Shown in pieces: positions 7,593 through 13,897 of a stretch of 19,229 nucleotides of DNA. Position 1 is the first letter of the stretch; every line of letters begins with the position of its first letter. Origin of the DNA: an uncultured Collinsella sp. (GTDB lineage: Bacteria; Actinomycetota; Coriobacteriia; Coriobacteriales; Coriobacteriaceae); NCBI GenBank assembly GCA_902489775.1, contig CABUBH010000036.1, positions 1 to 19,229 on the forward strand. The letters run 5' to 3'. The notes beneath the pieces were generated by a model. The model was not told where the DNA came from, ran no database searches, and saw nothing but the letters and a program-made list of their open reading frames with translations. The position numbers and the translations under genes were made by a program.

Positions 7593-8042
7593 ATGGTTAA
7601 GATCAATCGAAAATGGGCGGTCGTGACCTGCCTGATGGCGCTCTTGATCTGGGGCAATTCGCTGGTTCCTGGCTCGGGGTCGGGCTCGCTGAGCCTAACG
7701 GTCATGGAAGCTATCCGCGGTTTCCTGCACGGCGTGGGACTTCCATATGCATGGGTGACCAACTTTGTTGTTCGCAAGTGCGCGCATTTTACCGAGTATA
7801 TGGTGCTCGGCATCCTGGCAACGCATGCCTTTGATTATGAGGGGCGGCGCACCTTTGACGTGCTGCTGCCCACGGCGGTGTTCCTGCTGCTGATTCCCTC
7901 GATCGACGAGACGATTCAGCTCTTTGTGCCGGGACGCGCCGGCATGATCACCGATGTGATGATCGACTGCTGTGGAGCGGCAACGGGCGTTGTGCTCCGA
8001 TATCTCTTACGGCCGCTGATGCGCGCCAAAAAAGCCGCCTAG
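7593..8042 (+). CDS. VanZ-family membrane protein
   Basis: This 149-residue integral membrane protein has about four hydrophobic segments (near 8-24, 50-60, 70-80 and 88-104, plus a C-terminal one around 125-140). It carries the VanZ-like signature: RKCAHFTEY (61-69), DETIQLFVPGR (105-115), and the D121/D125/G128 pattern after it. VanZ-family proteins include the teicoplanin-resistance accessory protein, but most family members have no proven role in glycopeptide resistance. The start is the ATG at 7593; a GGAGG lies at 7576-7580 inside the end of the upstream gene, 12 nt away. It is the second gene of a two-gene unit, and its stop codon lies inside the stem of a strong terminator. Confidence 0.85.
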   Translation: MVKINRKWAVVTCLMALLIWGNSLVPGSGSGSLSLTVMEAIRGFLHGVGLPYAWVTNFVVRKCAHFTEYMVLGILATHAFDYEGRRTFDVLLPTAVFLLLIPSIDETIQLFVPGRAGMITDVMIDCCGAATGVVLRYLLRPLMRAKKAA

Positions 8043-8074
8043 GACGTATTGTTTGGTCCTAGGCGGCCTTTTTT
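8034..8074. terminator. Bidirectional intrinsic terminator
   Basis: A perfect 12-bp stem, GCCGCCTAGGAC (8034-8045) / GTCCTAGGCGGC (8056-8067), has a 10-nt loop. On the plus strand it is followed by a T-run (8069-8074). On the minus strand the A-run before the stem (8028-8033) supplies six T. It thus ends both the vanZ-like gene and the converging ROK kinase gene. The vanZ-like stop codon (8040-8042) is within the left arm. Confidence 0.92.
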
Positions 8075-8156
8075 ATTTGAGGGCTTATATGAGGCGTGGT
8101 GGCGTCGTTCCGTAGGTCGGATTTGCCGGGCGCGCCACGCCCTGTGGGTGCGTCTG

Positions 8157-9047
8157 CTACTGAAGCGCCTGAGCGCCCAGGGCCAAGCAGCCCATAATGC
8201 CCTGTTTGCCCTCGAGGCTGTTGTTGACGATATAGCTATCGATGTCGGCCATCTCGGGCGTGACGATGTAGCCGTTGAGCATCTCGGCGCACTTCTTGCG
8301 CGCGAGCGGCACGATGGGGGTGTGGTCGGCCACGCCGCCACCTATGACGATCTTCTGCGGTGCGTAGCACAGGATGTAGGTCATGAGCGCCTGCGCCAGA
8401 TAGCCGGCGAGCAGGTCCATGGCCTCCGGGTCATCGGCCATCTCTCCGGCGCTCTTTCCACCCCAGCGCTTTTTAACGCCGGGACCGGCGATGAGGCCCT
8501 CGAGGCAGTTGTCGTGGAAGGGGCAGCCACTGTGCTCGCCGATGGTGTCGCGCGGGTCGCGAGTGACCAGGATGTGGCCGGCCTCGGGATGCATCATGCC
8601 GTGCACGAGCTTACCGCCCGAGAGCACGCCGGCGCCCACGCCGGTACCGATGGTCAGATACACCACGTCAGTGAGGCCCTGGGCGCAACCAAAGGTGACC
8701 TCGCCCAGGCAGGCGACGTTGACGTCGGTGTCGTAGCCGCAGGGAATATTGAGCTCGTTTTGGATGGTGCCCAGCAGGTCAAAGTAACGCCATCCCGTTT
8801 TGGGCGTCTCCAGGATCTTGCCGTATTGGGGCGAGGCGGGGTTGACTGCGGTGGGGCCAAAGGCGCCGATGCCCAGCGCGGCGATGCCCTTGTCGGCAAA
8901 CCATGCGTTGACGGCCTCAACGGTCTCCTGCGGGGTCGTGGTCGCAATCTGCTCGCGTTCCAGGACCGTGCCGTCTGCATAGCCCGTGGCGCAGACCATC
9001 TTGGTGCCGCCGGCCTCGAGCGCTCCGATAAGCTGCTGCTCTGCCAT
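8157..9047 (-). CDS. ROK-family sugar kinase, probable fructokinase
   Basis: This 296-residue protein has the ROK kinase layout. The N-terminal phosphate-binding motif is ALEAGGTK (residues 9-16), and the sugar-binding/catalytic region is GYDTDVN with D108 as the likely catalytic base. The GTGVGAG loop lies at 134-140. The ROK zinc site is H158, C175, H178 and C181 (GH...CPFHDNCLEG). The wording around CPFH-x-x-CLEG and FGPTAVNP...TPKTGW resembles ROK fructokinases more than glucokinases, so ATP-dependent phosphorylation of fructose is the best guess; the substrate is not proven. The ATG at 9047 is chosen because AGAGG precedes it; the frame stays open to 9104 without a good site. It is single, with a candidate operator and promoter at 9086-9120 and the shared terminator at 8034-8074. 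Confidence 0.88.
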   Translation of the reverse strand: MAEQQLIGALEAGGTKMVCATGYADGTVLEREQIATTTPQETVEAVNAWFADKGIAALGIGAFGPTAVNPASPQYGKILETPKTGWRYFDLLGTIQNELNIPCGYDTDVNVACLGEVTFGCAQGLTDVVYLTIGTGVGAGVLSGGKLVHGMMHPEAGHILVTRDPRDTIGEHSGCPFHDNCLEGLIAGPGVKKRWGGKSAGEMADDPEAMDLLAGYLAQALMTYILCYAPQKIVIGGGVADHTPIVPLARKKCAEMLNGYIVTPEMADIDSYIVNNSLEGKQGIMGCLALGAQALQ

Positions 9048-9085
9048 AGTATTCCTCTCTCCAGGATGAGTTGCTTCTTCTCTAA

Positions 9086-9120
9086 AGTATAGCGCTCTAA
9101 ACAAATTGAGAAAGCGCTAT
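9086..9120 (-). promoter_or_regulatory. Candidate promoter and operator for the ROK kinase gene
   Basis: On the minus strand a -10 element TATACT (plus 9086-9091) matches consensus at five of six positions, 38 nt upstream of the ATG. The -35 is not recognisable. A perfect 8-bp inverted repeat ATAGCGCT (9089-9096) / AGCGCTAT (9113-9120) with 16-bp spacing overlaps the -10 and spans the spacer. This layout suits a dimeric repressor, for example a sugar-responsive one. Confidence 0.45.
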
Positions 9121-9163
9121 AAAAAGAAGCCCCGCAACGCGGCGGGCGATGCGGGGCTTCTTT
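9119..9163 (-). terminator. Intrinsic terminator of the aminotransferase gene
   Basis: A perfect 13-bp stem pairs 9123-9135 with 9151-9163 (GCGGGGCTTCTTT on the plus strand) around a 15-nt loop. Read on the minus strand it runs into CTTCTTTTT. It lies 26 bp after the aminotransferase stop and directly abuts the ROK operator palindrome. Confidence 0.88.
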
Positions 9164-9188
9164 GGTTACTTTAGTTGCCGGGCCGTCC

Positions 9189-10370
9189 TTACCCGCGCGG
9201 GTTGATTTTATCACGTAGTGACTTGAGGTTCTCAAGCGCAGCGTTGAGCGTCTCGTCTCGCTTGGCAAAGTGGAAACGGATCAGATGGTTGACGGGCTCG
9301 CGGAAGAAGCTCGAGCCCGGAACGGCGCCCACGCCCACCTTGGAGGCCAAATCCTCGCAGAAGTCGAGGTCGCTGTCATAGCCAAACTCAGAGATGTCCA
9401 TCATGACGTAGTAGGCGCCCTGCGGCACGTTGTGCGTGAGGCCGATGCTGTCGAGTCCCTGACAGAATAGGTCGCGCTTGGCGGTGTAGAGGTCGAGGAC
9501 CTCCCGGTAATAACTATCGTCGAAATTGAGGGCGGTAACGACGGCCTCTTGCAGGGGGGCGGCGGCGCCTACGGTGAGGAAGTCGTGGACCTTCTTGATG
9601 CGCTCGGTGATTTCGGCAGGAGCGATGGTGTAGCCCAGGCGCCAGCCGGTGATGGAGTAGGTCTTGGACAGCGAGCTGCAGCTGATGGTGCGCTCGAACA
9701 TGCCGGGCAGCGTGGCCATATAGACATGCTCGTGGGGCGCGTAGACGATGTGCTCGTAGACCTCGTCGGTGATGCAGTAGGCGTCGTACTTTTTGCACAG
9801 GTCGGCGATAAAGGTGAGCTCCTCGCGCGTAAAGACCTTGCCGCAGGGGTTGGACGGGTTGCACAGGACAATGGCCTTGGGGTCGTTGTCGCGGAAGGCC
9901 GCTTCGAGGACCTCGCGATCGAAGTCGAAGGTGGGCGGGTTGAGCGGCACGTAGATGGGCTCCGCACCCGAAAGGATTGTGTCGGCGCCGTAGTTCTCGT
10001 AGAACGGCGAGAAAATGACCACCTTGTCGCCGGGGTTCGTGACCGTCATCATGGCGGCCATCATGGCCTCGGTGGAGCCGCATGTGACTACGATATTCTC
10101 GTTGGGGTTCACCGGCATGCCCATAAAATGCTCCTGCTTGGCGGCAAGCGCCTCGCGCATGGCCTGGGAGCCCCAGGTGATGGAGTACTGGTGGTAGAGC
10201 GGCTTGGGGTCGGTGGCGATGGTGCTGAGGCTATTGAGCAGCTGCGCTGGGGGATCAAAGTCGGGGAAGCCCTGCGACAGGTTAACGGCGCCGTACTTAT
10301 TGGAGATGCGCGTCATGCGGCGGATGACGGAATCAGTAAACGTTGCCGTGCGGTTGGAGAGTTCTTTCAT
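9189..10370 (-). CDS. Class I/II PLP-dependent aminotransferase
   Basis: This 393-residue fold-type I aminotransferase carries out amino-group transfer between an amino acid and a 2-oxo acid. Visible motifs are NLSQGFPDFDPP (30-41), the CGSTEA cofactor-phosphate loop (about 97-102), NPSNPCGK (171-178), TDEVYEHI (201-208, D202 and Y205 contacting PLP), and the Schiff-base lysine K236 in SSLSKTYSITGWRLGY. The C-terminal LIRFHFAK carries the substrate-carboxylate Arg. The NLSQGFPDF opening is typical of the kynurenine/methionine-type (KAT, YbdL) and some aspartate aminotransferases, so the exact substrate is open. The start at 10370 is chosen because AAAGGA precedes it at 5 nt; a second ATG at 10388 has no ribosome binding site. 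It is transcribed away from the tRNA operon. Confidence 0.92.
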   Translation of the reverse strand: MKELSNRTATFTDSVIRRMTRISNKYGAVNLSQGFPDFDPPAQLLNSLSTIATDPKPLYHQYSITWGSQAMREALAAKQEHFMGMPVNPNENIVVTCGSTEAMMAAMMTVTNPGDKVVIFSPFYENYGADTILSGAEPIYVPLNPPTFDFDREVLEAAFRDNDPKAIVLCNPSNPCGKVFTREELTFIADLCKKYDAYCITDEVYEHIVYAPHEHVYMATLPGMFERTISCSSLSKTYSITGWRLGYTIAPAEITERIKKVHDFLTVGAAAPLQEAVVTALNFDDSYYREVLDLYTAKRDLFCQGLDSIGLTHNVPQGAYYVMMDISEFGYDSDLDFCEDLASKVGVGAVPGSSFFREPVNHLIRFHFAKRDETLNAALENLKSLRDKINPRG

Positions 10371-10454
10371 GCCGGTCCTTTCGAGCATTTGCAGTGGGGC
10401 AAGTTTACTCCTATGAAACCGGTGGGAAATGCTCGAAATGGTCTCGAAAAACTC

Positions 10455-10473
10455 TTTTCAAAATTCTTGAAAA
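10455..10473. repeat. Short perfect inverted repeat upstream of the tRNA promoter
   Basis: TTTTCAA (10455-10461) and TTGAAAA (10467-10473) are perfect inverted repeats with a 5-bp spacer. They lie between the divergent aminotransferase and tRNA operon, 8 bp upstream of the tRNA -35. The site is A/T-rich, so it may be an UP-type element or a regulator site. Confidence 0.35.
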
Positions 10474-10480
10474 TTGGGGC

Positions 10481-10509
10481 TTGCATCGCGTGGCGTTCCT
10501 TGCAATAAT
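10481..10509 (+). promoter_or_regulatory. Candidate promoter of the tRNA operon
   Basis: The -35 element is TTGCAT (10481-10486) and the -10 element is AATAAT (10504-10509), with a 17-bp spacer and an extended -10 TG (10501-10502). The start near 10516 lies 20 nt before tRNA-His. It probably drives all three tRNA genes. Confidence 0.6.
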
Positions 10510-10536
10510 AGTCGAGCGCGAAGCGCACAGGACACG

Positions 10537-10613
10537 GTGGGTGTAGCTCAGTTGGCTAGAGCGACGGGTTGTGGTCCCGTAGGTCGAGGGTTCGAGTCCC
10601 TTTACCCACCCCA
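10537..10613 (+). tRNA. tRNA-His (anticodon GTG)
   Basis: The cloverleaf is complete: acceptor GTGGGTG (10537-10543) pairs with TACCCAC (10603-10609). The D-arm is GCTC/GAGC, and the anticodon stem ACGGG/CCCGT encloses loop TTGTGGT with GTG at 10571-10573. The T-arm contains TTCGAGT. The discriminator is C and CCA is encoded. A G precedes the acceptor at 10536, as expected for the G-1 of tRNA-His. Confidence 0.97.
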
Positions 10614-10635
10614 GTTCTTGCTTCGTGTTGATATC

Positions 10636-10711
10636 GGGTCGTTAGCTCAGTTGGTAGAGCAGGGGACTCTTAATCCCAAGGTCCAGGGTTCGACCCCCTG
10701 ACGGCCCACCA
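10636..10711 (+). tRNA. tRNA-Lys (anticodon CTT), copy 1
   Basis: This is a 76-nt cloverleaf. Acceptor GGGTCGT pairs with ACGGCCC (one wobble), the anticodon loop CTCTTAA carries CTT at 10669-10671, and the T-arm is CAGGG/CCCTG with loop TTCGACC. The discriminator is A and CCA is encoded. Anticodon-stem pair 27-43 is a G-A mismatch in both copies. It reads AAG codons and lies 22 nt after tRNA-His. Confidence 0.97.
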
Positions 10712-10724
10712 CACGATATCTTCT

Positions 10725-10750
10725 CTAAAGTCCGCCACGACGGACTTTAG
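10725..10750 (+). other. Hairpin in the spacer between the two tRNA-Lys genes
   Basis: A perfect 10-bp stem, CTAAAGTCCG (10725-10734) / CGGACTTTAG (10741-10750), has loop CCACGA and lies in the 43-nt spacer. It is followed only by CTTTG, so it is a poor terminator. It may guide tRNA processing or partly attenuate read-through to copy 2. Confidence 0.6.
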
Positions 10751-10754
10751 CTTT

Positions 10755-10830
10755 GGGTCGTTAGCTCAGTTGGTAGAGCAGGGGACTCTTAATCCCAAGG
10801 TCCAGGGTTCGACCCCCTGACGGCCCACCA
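10755..10830 (+). tRNA. tRNA-Lys (anticodon CTT), copy 2
   Basis: The sequence is identical to the copy at 10636-10711 over all 76 nt, including the encoded CCA, so it is a recent or gene-converted tandem duplicate. Its 3' end is also the source-like copy of the repeat found again at 10988-11012. Confidence 0.97.
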
Positions 10831-10896
10831 AAGCATTGTAAAGCGACTGGCTTCGGCTGGTCGCTTTTTTGTTAACCCCGCATAGGGTCCAACCCG
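10811..10896 (+). repeat. tRNA-Lys 3' end, terminator and tail: repeat copy 1
   Basis: The block holds a 25-bp segment (10811-10835; last 20 nt of tRNA-Lys copy 2 plus AAGCA), a terminator and a 26-bp tail (10871-10896). The 25-bp segment recurs at 10988-11012 with one mismatch, and the tail recurs at 11050-11075 with four mismatches. The stem sequences of the two terminators differ although their layout is the same. Confidence 0.7.
10840..10870 (+). terminator. Terminator of the tRNA operon
   Basis: The stem AAAGCGACTGGC (10840-10851) / GCTGGTCGCTTT (10856-10867) has two wobble pairs and a stable TTCG tetraloop. It is followed by a T-run to 10870, 9 nt after the CCA of the last tRNA. Confidence 0.9.
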
Positions 10897-10915
10897 TCGG
10901 GGCGTGGAGCTGAGG

Positions 10916-10986
10916 AAATGCGTAAGCATTTGCCAGCGCAGCGCGCAAGGCGCCTTGGCGCCGCAGCGGTCGCCTGCGCAGCAGGC
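10916..10986. repeat. Cluster of short palindromes after the tRNA operon
   Basis: Three perfect small palindromes follow each other: AAATGC-GTAA-GCATTT (10916-10931), CAAGGCGCCTTG (10946-10957) and GCCTGC-GCA-GCAGGC (10972-10986 with loop 10978-10980). They fill the stretch between the tRNA-Lys gene and its repeated 3' end. They may be structured RNA, attachment-site debris or a REP-like unit. Confidence 0.45.
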
Positions 10987-10987
10987 T

Positions 10988-11075
10988 GACCCCCTGATGG
11001 CCCACCAAAGCAAGTTTAGACGGTCAACGAGAGCTGGCCGTCTTTTTTTGTTGACCTCGCATGGGGTCGAACCCG
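10988..11075 (+). repeat. tRNA-Lys 3'-end duplicate with second terminator and tail: repeat copy 2
   Basis: Positions 10988-11012 match the tRNA-Lys 3' end plus AAGCA at 24 of 25 bases, but no tRNA 5' half exists upstream. A terminator (11018-11049) and the tail (11050-11075; 22 of 26 identical to 10871-10896) follow. This is the pattern expected of an attachment-site duplication from integration at a tRNA 3' end, or of a third tRNA-Lys copy that has lost its 5' part. Confidence 0.65.
11018..11049 (+). terminator. Second terminator, after the tRNA-Lys 3' fragment
   Basis: An 8-bp stem AGACGGTC (11018-11025) / GGCCGTCT (11036-11043) with one wobble pair is followed by seven T (11043-11049). 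No complete gene ends just before it, so it appears to be a relic of a lost or moved tRNA transcription unit. Confidence 0.8.
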
Positions 11076-11092
11076 AAAAGGCGCGGCCGCTT

Positions 11093-11953
11093 TCACAGAT
11101 CGAGCCTACCCTGGGGATCGGTAAAACCGTCAGTACCCTCCTTGAGTTTCTTCTCGTCTGCCTTCACACGACGCTCGAGCTTTTTTGTATCCTCGGCAGG
11201 CGGTAGGTTCTCGGGGACAATTCCGCGGTCGATGAGGCTGCCACGCACGCTTGTGTTGTTCTCGACGTGCTCTTGCTTGATCTGGTCCAGACCGTACAGG
11301 TCGTGTTCCTCGGCGTTGAAGGCCGTCATCGAGTTCGTAAGGTCCTTTGCTTTGATGAGGACATCGGCTAACCTGTCCGCCAATGCCGCGCTCTTGGGTA
11401 CGCCGAGCTGCTGCTTCATTTCCGCCGTGCTTCTGCCGCCGAATAACGCTTCATCGCCCTTCGACTTGATGATCGCGAATCCTTTGGAGTCAACGCTGCG
11501 TTTGAACGCAATACCCGAGAGCTGTTTCTCTGAATCGGATAGCGAGTGGCGCGCCTGCAAGCGCTGAATCTCTGCGAAGCGCTGCTCTATGAGCTCTTGG
11601 CGGCGCGTCTGGACGGCAAAGTATGCCTGCGCGAGCGCGATCTCCGGCTTGTTTGGATCTCCGTTTTGGGCGATTAAATAGCATGCGTAGCGCGTAAGTT
11701 TGTAGTCTTTAACCGCGCGAGCGGCGACACCGGCAGTTACCATTTTCGTGGTGTCACGAAAATGGGAATCAACTGGAGTTTTGTTTGTTTCGCACGAGAC
11801 TTTTGCCCTCTTAACAACTTCGGCGAAGTTCTCCCATCGAGTGTACCCCATGGGTTCCATTAAATCGCGTGCGAGCCAATATTCAACGCCGTCTTCCACA
11901 TTGGCGTAGCTATCAAGTTCGACACGCCACTTCTCGATATCTCTACTGTCCAT
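11093..11953 (-). CDS. dinD: DinD-like DNA-damage-inducible protein
   Basis: This 286-residue protein matches the DinD family by its central motif (about residues 83-119). The motif contains LTRYACYLIAQNGDP followed by an alanine-rich AQAYFAVQTRRQE stretch. The N-terminal half (about 22-80) resembles a BRO-N/antirepressor-type segment (ARDLMEPMGYTRWENF). E. coli DinD is an SOS-induced protein that inhibits RecA-mediated strand exchange; a similar role here is inference. The ATG at 11953 has GGAGGAG close upstream. I see no LexA-type box in the upstream 100 bp. dinD homologs are patchily distributed and often lie in mobile or accessory regions, which fits the tRNA-Lys repeat next to its 3' end. 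It is a single gene, opposite in direction to the tRNA operon. Confidence 0.88.
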   Translation of the reverse strand: MDSRDIEKWRVELDSYANVEDGVEYWLARDLMEPMGYTRWENFAEVVKRAKVSCETNKTPVDSHFRDTTKMVTAGVAARAVKDYKLTRYACYLIAQNGDPNKPEIALAQAYFAVQTRRQELIEQRFAEIQRLQARHSLSDSEKQLSGIAFKRSVDSKGFAIIKSKGDEALFGGRSTAEMKQQLGVPKSAALADRLADVLIKAKDLTNSMTAFNAEEHDLYGLDQIKQEHVENNTSVRGSLIDRGIVPENLPPAEDTKKLERRVKADEKKLKEGTDGFTDPQGRLDL

Positions 11954-12036
11954 ATCTCCTCCTCGCTGGTCTATTGTCTATGCGGGCTTTGCCCACTCTG
12001 TACTCAGAATAAGGATACGCTGCCGTGCGGACACGA

Positions 12037-12072
12037 ATGGGCCCCGTGCTGCTTCGAGCTCACGGGGCCCAT
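12037..12072 (-). terminator. Strong hairpin after the FAD oxidoreductase gene
   Basis: A perfect 12-bp stem, ATGGGCCCCGTG (12037-12048) / CACGGGGCCCAT (12061-12072), has a 12-nt loop. It lies 42 nt past the stop of the leftward FAD gene. It has no T-run on either strand, so it would be an I-shaped terminator or an mRNA-stabilising hairpin. Confidence 0.6.
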
Positions 12073-12114
12073 GGATATCGATTGGTTGTGTTCTGCTTTA
12101 GATAGGTGTCCGGT

Positions 12115-13641
12115 TTAATCCGCTCGATAGTGCGACCCGAGACTTTCGGTTCGCTTGCGCATGGCTTTGACCATTTCCTGTGCCAGCTGAATCTGCGATT
12201 GCAGGCGGGCGAGGGCTGCGACTTCGCTGTCCTGGGCTTTCTGTGTGCTCAAGGTCGTTGCCTCCGTCTTCAAGCCCTCAAGCTCGTGTAGTGCCTCGGA
12301 TAGGCCTGTTTCGGTCCTGTTGATCATGCAAAAGGTGCTCATCGTGTGCCTAAGGCTGTGTGTCAGGCGTTCGGCATCTGTTGTGGCAATGCCGTACTGG
12401 GGGAGGGTGATATCCGCCTTCAGGGCCGCCTCAGGCTCTTTCTGCGCTGTGAGGGCTGCCGATGCGCCCGCGATACGTCCGAATACGATGCCGTTGGCGC
12501 TTGACAAGCCACCAATGCGGTCGGCGCCGTGCATGCCGCCTGTCGCCTCGCCGCAAGCGTAGAGGCCCTCAACGCCCGTGTGCGCGGTCTTATCGATCTT
12601 GATGCCGCCGTTAGCGGCGTGGGCATACATCGCAACGCGCATCTCGTCAGTCGGGGCGATGCCGTGCTCGTCTTGCAGCCAGGTGGCAAAGGTCTGCACA
12701 AACTCTGGGACATCCTCGCGGGGGAAGTCGTAGTGGAGTGCCAGGCCTTCGGCACCTGCCTGATCGATGACGAGATCGATAGCGCGGGAGGCCAAGCATG
12801 ACGTGAAGGGACCATATCCAGAGCGCTGCTCGAGCAGGTCGTCCAGCTTGTCGTCGGCAATATCTACCGGCTGGTCTACATGTACGTAGCGCCAGGTTTT
12901 CTCGTTGAAGACCAGGTTGCGCTTGGGCTCGATGAAGCCGGGCATCATCTGCATGAACTCTATATTAGTAAGTGTTGCGCCGTGCGCCAGCGCGATGGCC
13001 TGCGAGGAGCTGAGCACATCAGCCGACGTAAGGCTGCGCTCGAACAGGCCGCCTGTGCCACCGGCTGCGATGATCGTGGCCTTGGCAGCAAAGGGCACGA
13101 TTCGATTTTCGGTGAGGTCGTAGAGTACGGTTCCGGTTATTCTGCCGTTCGTGTCCTCAACAAGGTCGATAAGCTCATGGCGGGGGAGCAGGCGAATGCC
13201 GAGCGACTCGATCTGGGTCGCACACGCGTCCTCAAGGGGCTTGCGGGTGAGGCCGCGCCACATGCGCGTCTTGTGGTCAAAGCAGGGGATAAACTGCTTT
13301 TGCTGAGCACTCTCGGCGCTTTGCGGACGCTGAAGCTCAACGCCCAGGTCTTGCTCGAGCCATTCAATTGCATGGGGAATGCCGTGGACAAACGTCTGGA
13401 CAAGCTCGGGGTCGGCGACGCCGCCACCAACGGTCTGGATGGTGTCGATGAGGTCTTGTTCGTCGTCTTCGTTAACGGGTCCGATAAGCCCCAGGCCCCA
13501 GGTTCCGGGGAAGAAGCTCGATCCACTCATAGTCTTGCCGGCGCTTGCCACGGTGACGGTTGCGCCCGTGCGTGCCGCTTCGATGGCGGCGCAAAGGCCC
13601 GCAATGCCAGATCCAATTACCAGTACATCAGTCGATTCCAT
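12115..13641 (-). CDS. FAD-dependent oxidoreductase (fumarate reductase/aspartate oxidase superfamily)
   Basis: The 508-residue flavoprotein begins with the Rossmann dinucleotide motif DVLVIGSGIAGLCAA (G10-x-G-x-x-G15). It has the second FAD signature IIAAGGTGG (190-198), SRAIDLV (285-291) at the superfamily's catalytic-arginine region, H341-A-A-N-G-G, and the C-terminal FAD motif GLYACGEATGGMHGADRIGG (359-378, R375 probably substrate-binding). These identify the SdhA/FrdA/NadB group. The usual QFHPT segment is replaced by MQMMPG, and there is no signal peptide, heme-binding CxxCH or FMN domain, so it should be a cytosolic soluble enzyme of unassigned substrate. NadA and NadC are not adjacent, which weakens an L-aspartate oxidase reading. 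The start at 13641 is supported by GAAAGGA upstream; the frame extends to 13698 without a site. It is a single gene ending before a strong hairpin. Confidence 0.85.
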   Translation of the reverse strand: MESTDVLVIGSGIAGLCAAIEAARTGATVTVASAGKTMSGSSFFPGTWGLGLIGPVNEDDEQDLIDTIQTVGGGVADPELVQTFVHGIPHAIEWLEQDLGVELQRPQSAESAQQKQFIPCFDHKTRMWRGLTRKPLEDACATQIESLGIRLLPRHELIDLVEDTNGRITGTVLYDLTENRIVPFAAKATIIAAGGTGGLFERSLTSADVLSSSQAIALAHGATLTNIEFMQMMPGFIEPKRNLVFNEKTWRYVHVDQPVDIADDKLDDLLEQRSGYGPFTSCLASRAIDLVIDQAGAEGLALHYDFPREDVPEFVQTFATWLQDEHGIAPTDEMRVAMYAHAANGGIKIDKTAHTGVEGLYACGEATGGMHGADRIGGLSSANGIVFGRIAGASAALTAQKEPEAALKADITLPQYGIATTDAERLTHSLRHTMSTFCMINRTETGLSEALHELEGLKTEATTLSTQKAQDSEVAALARLQSQIQLAQEMVKAMRKRTESLGSHYRAD

Positions 13642-13828
13642 CGGATTCCTTTCTCGTCCGGCGCATTGTCGCACGGGTGATCGGCAATGGGGCCGCAAAG
13701 ACCCGGCAAATCGGTAAAGGGCAAATATGGCAGGTGGGCGTCATGGACGCTCTGGCGCTCCATCTCTTCACATCTCGTATTTCGCCCCAGCTGATATATC
13801 GACATTAGCTACCCTGCGACAGCGCAAA

Positions 13829-13862
13829 CAAAAAGAGCCGCTACCCGGGTGGGTAGCGGCTC
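13829..13862 (-). terminator. Terminator of the NifU-like/GGGtGRT operon
   Basis: A perfect 12-bp stem (13835-13846 with 13851-13862, GAGCCGCTACCC and its complement) has a 4-nt loop. Read on the minus strand it is followed by TTTTT. It lies 35 bp after the GGGtGRT gene stop. Confidence 0.92.
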
Positions 13863-13897
13863 CAAAGCTCAGCTATATGAGCATCGCGCGGGCGCGA

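Noticed and set aside
8049..9092. 347-codon open frame antisense to the ROK kinase gene
   Set aside because: It starts inside the bidirectional terminator and mirrors the kinase gene; the kinase has all ROK motifs.
10766..11013. Short minus-strand frames covering the tRNA-Lys gene and its 3' fragment
   Set aside because: These are the usual false ORFs read from the complement of tRNA genes. They do show that the tRNA 3' end occurs twice, which is reported as a repeat.
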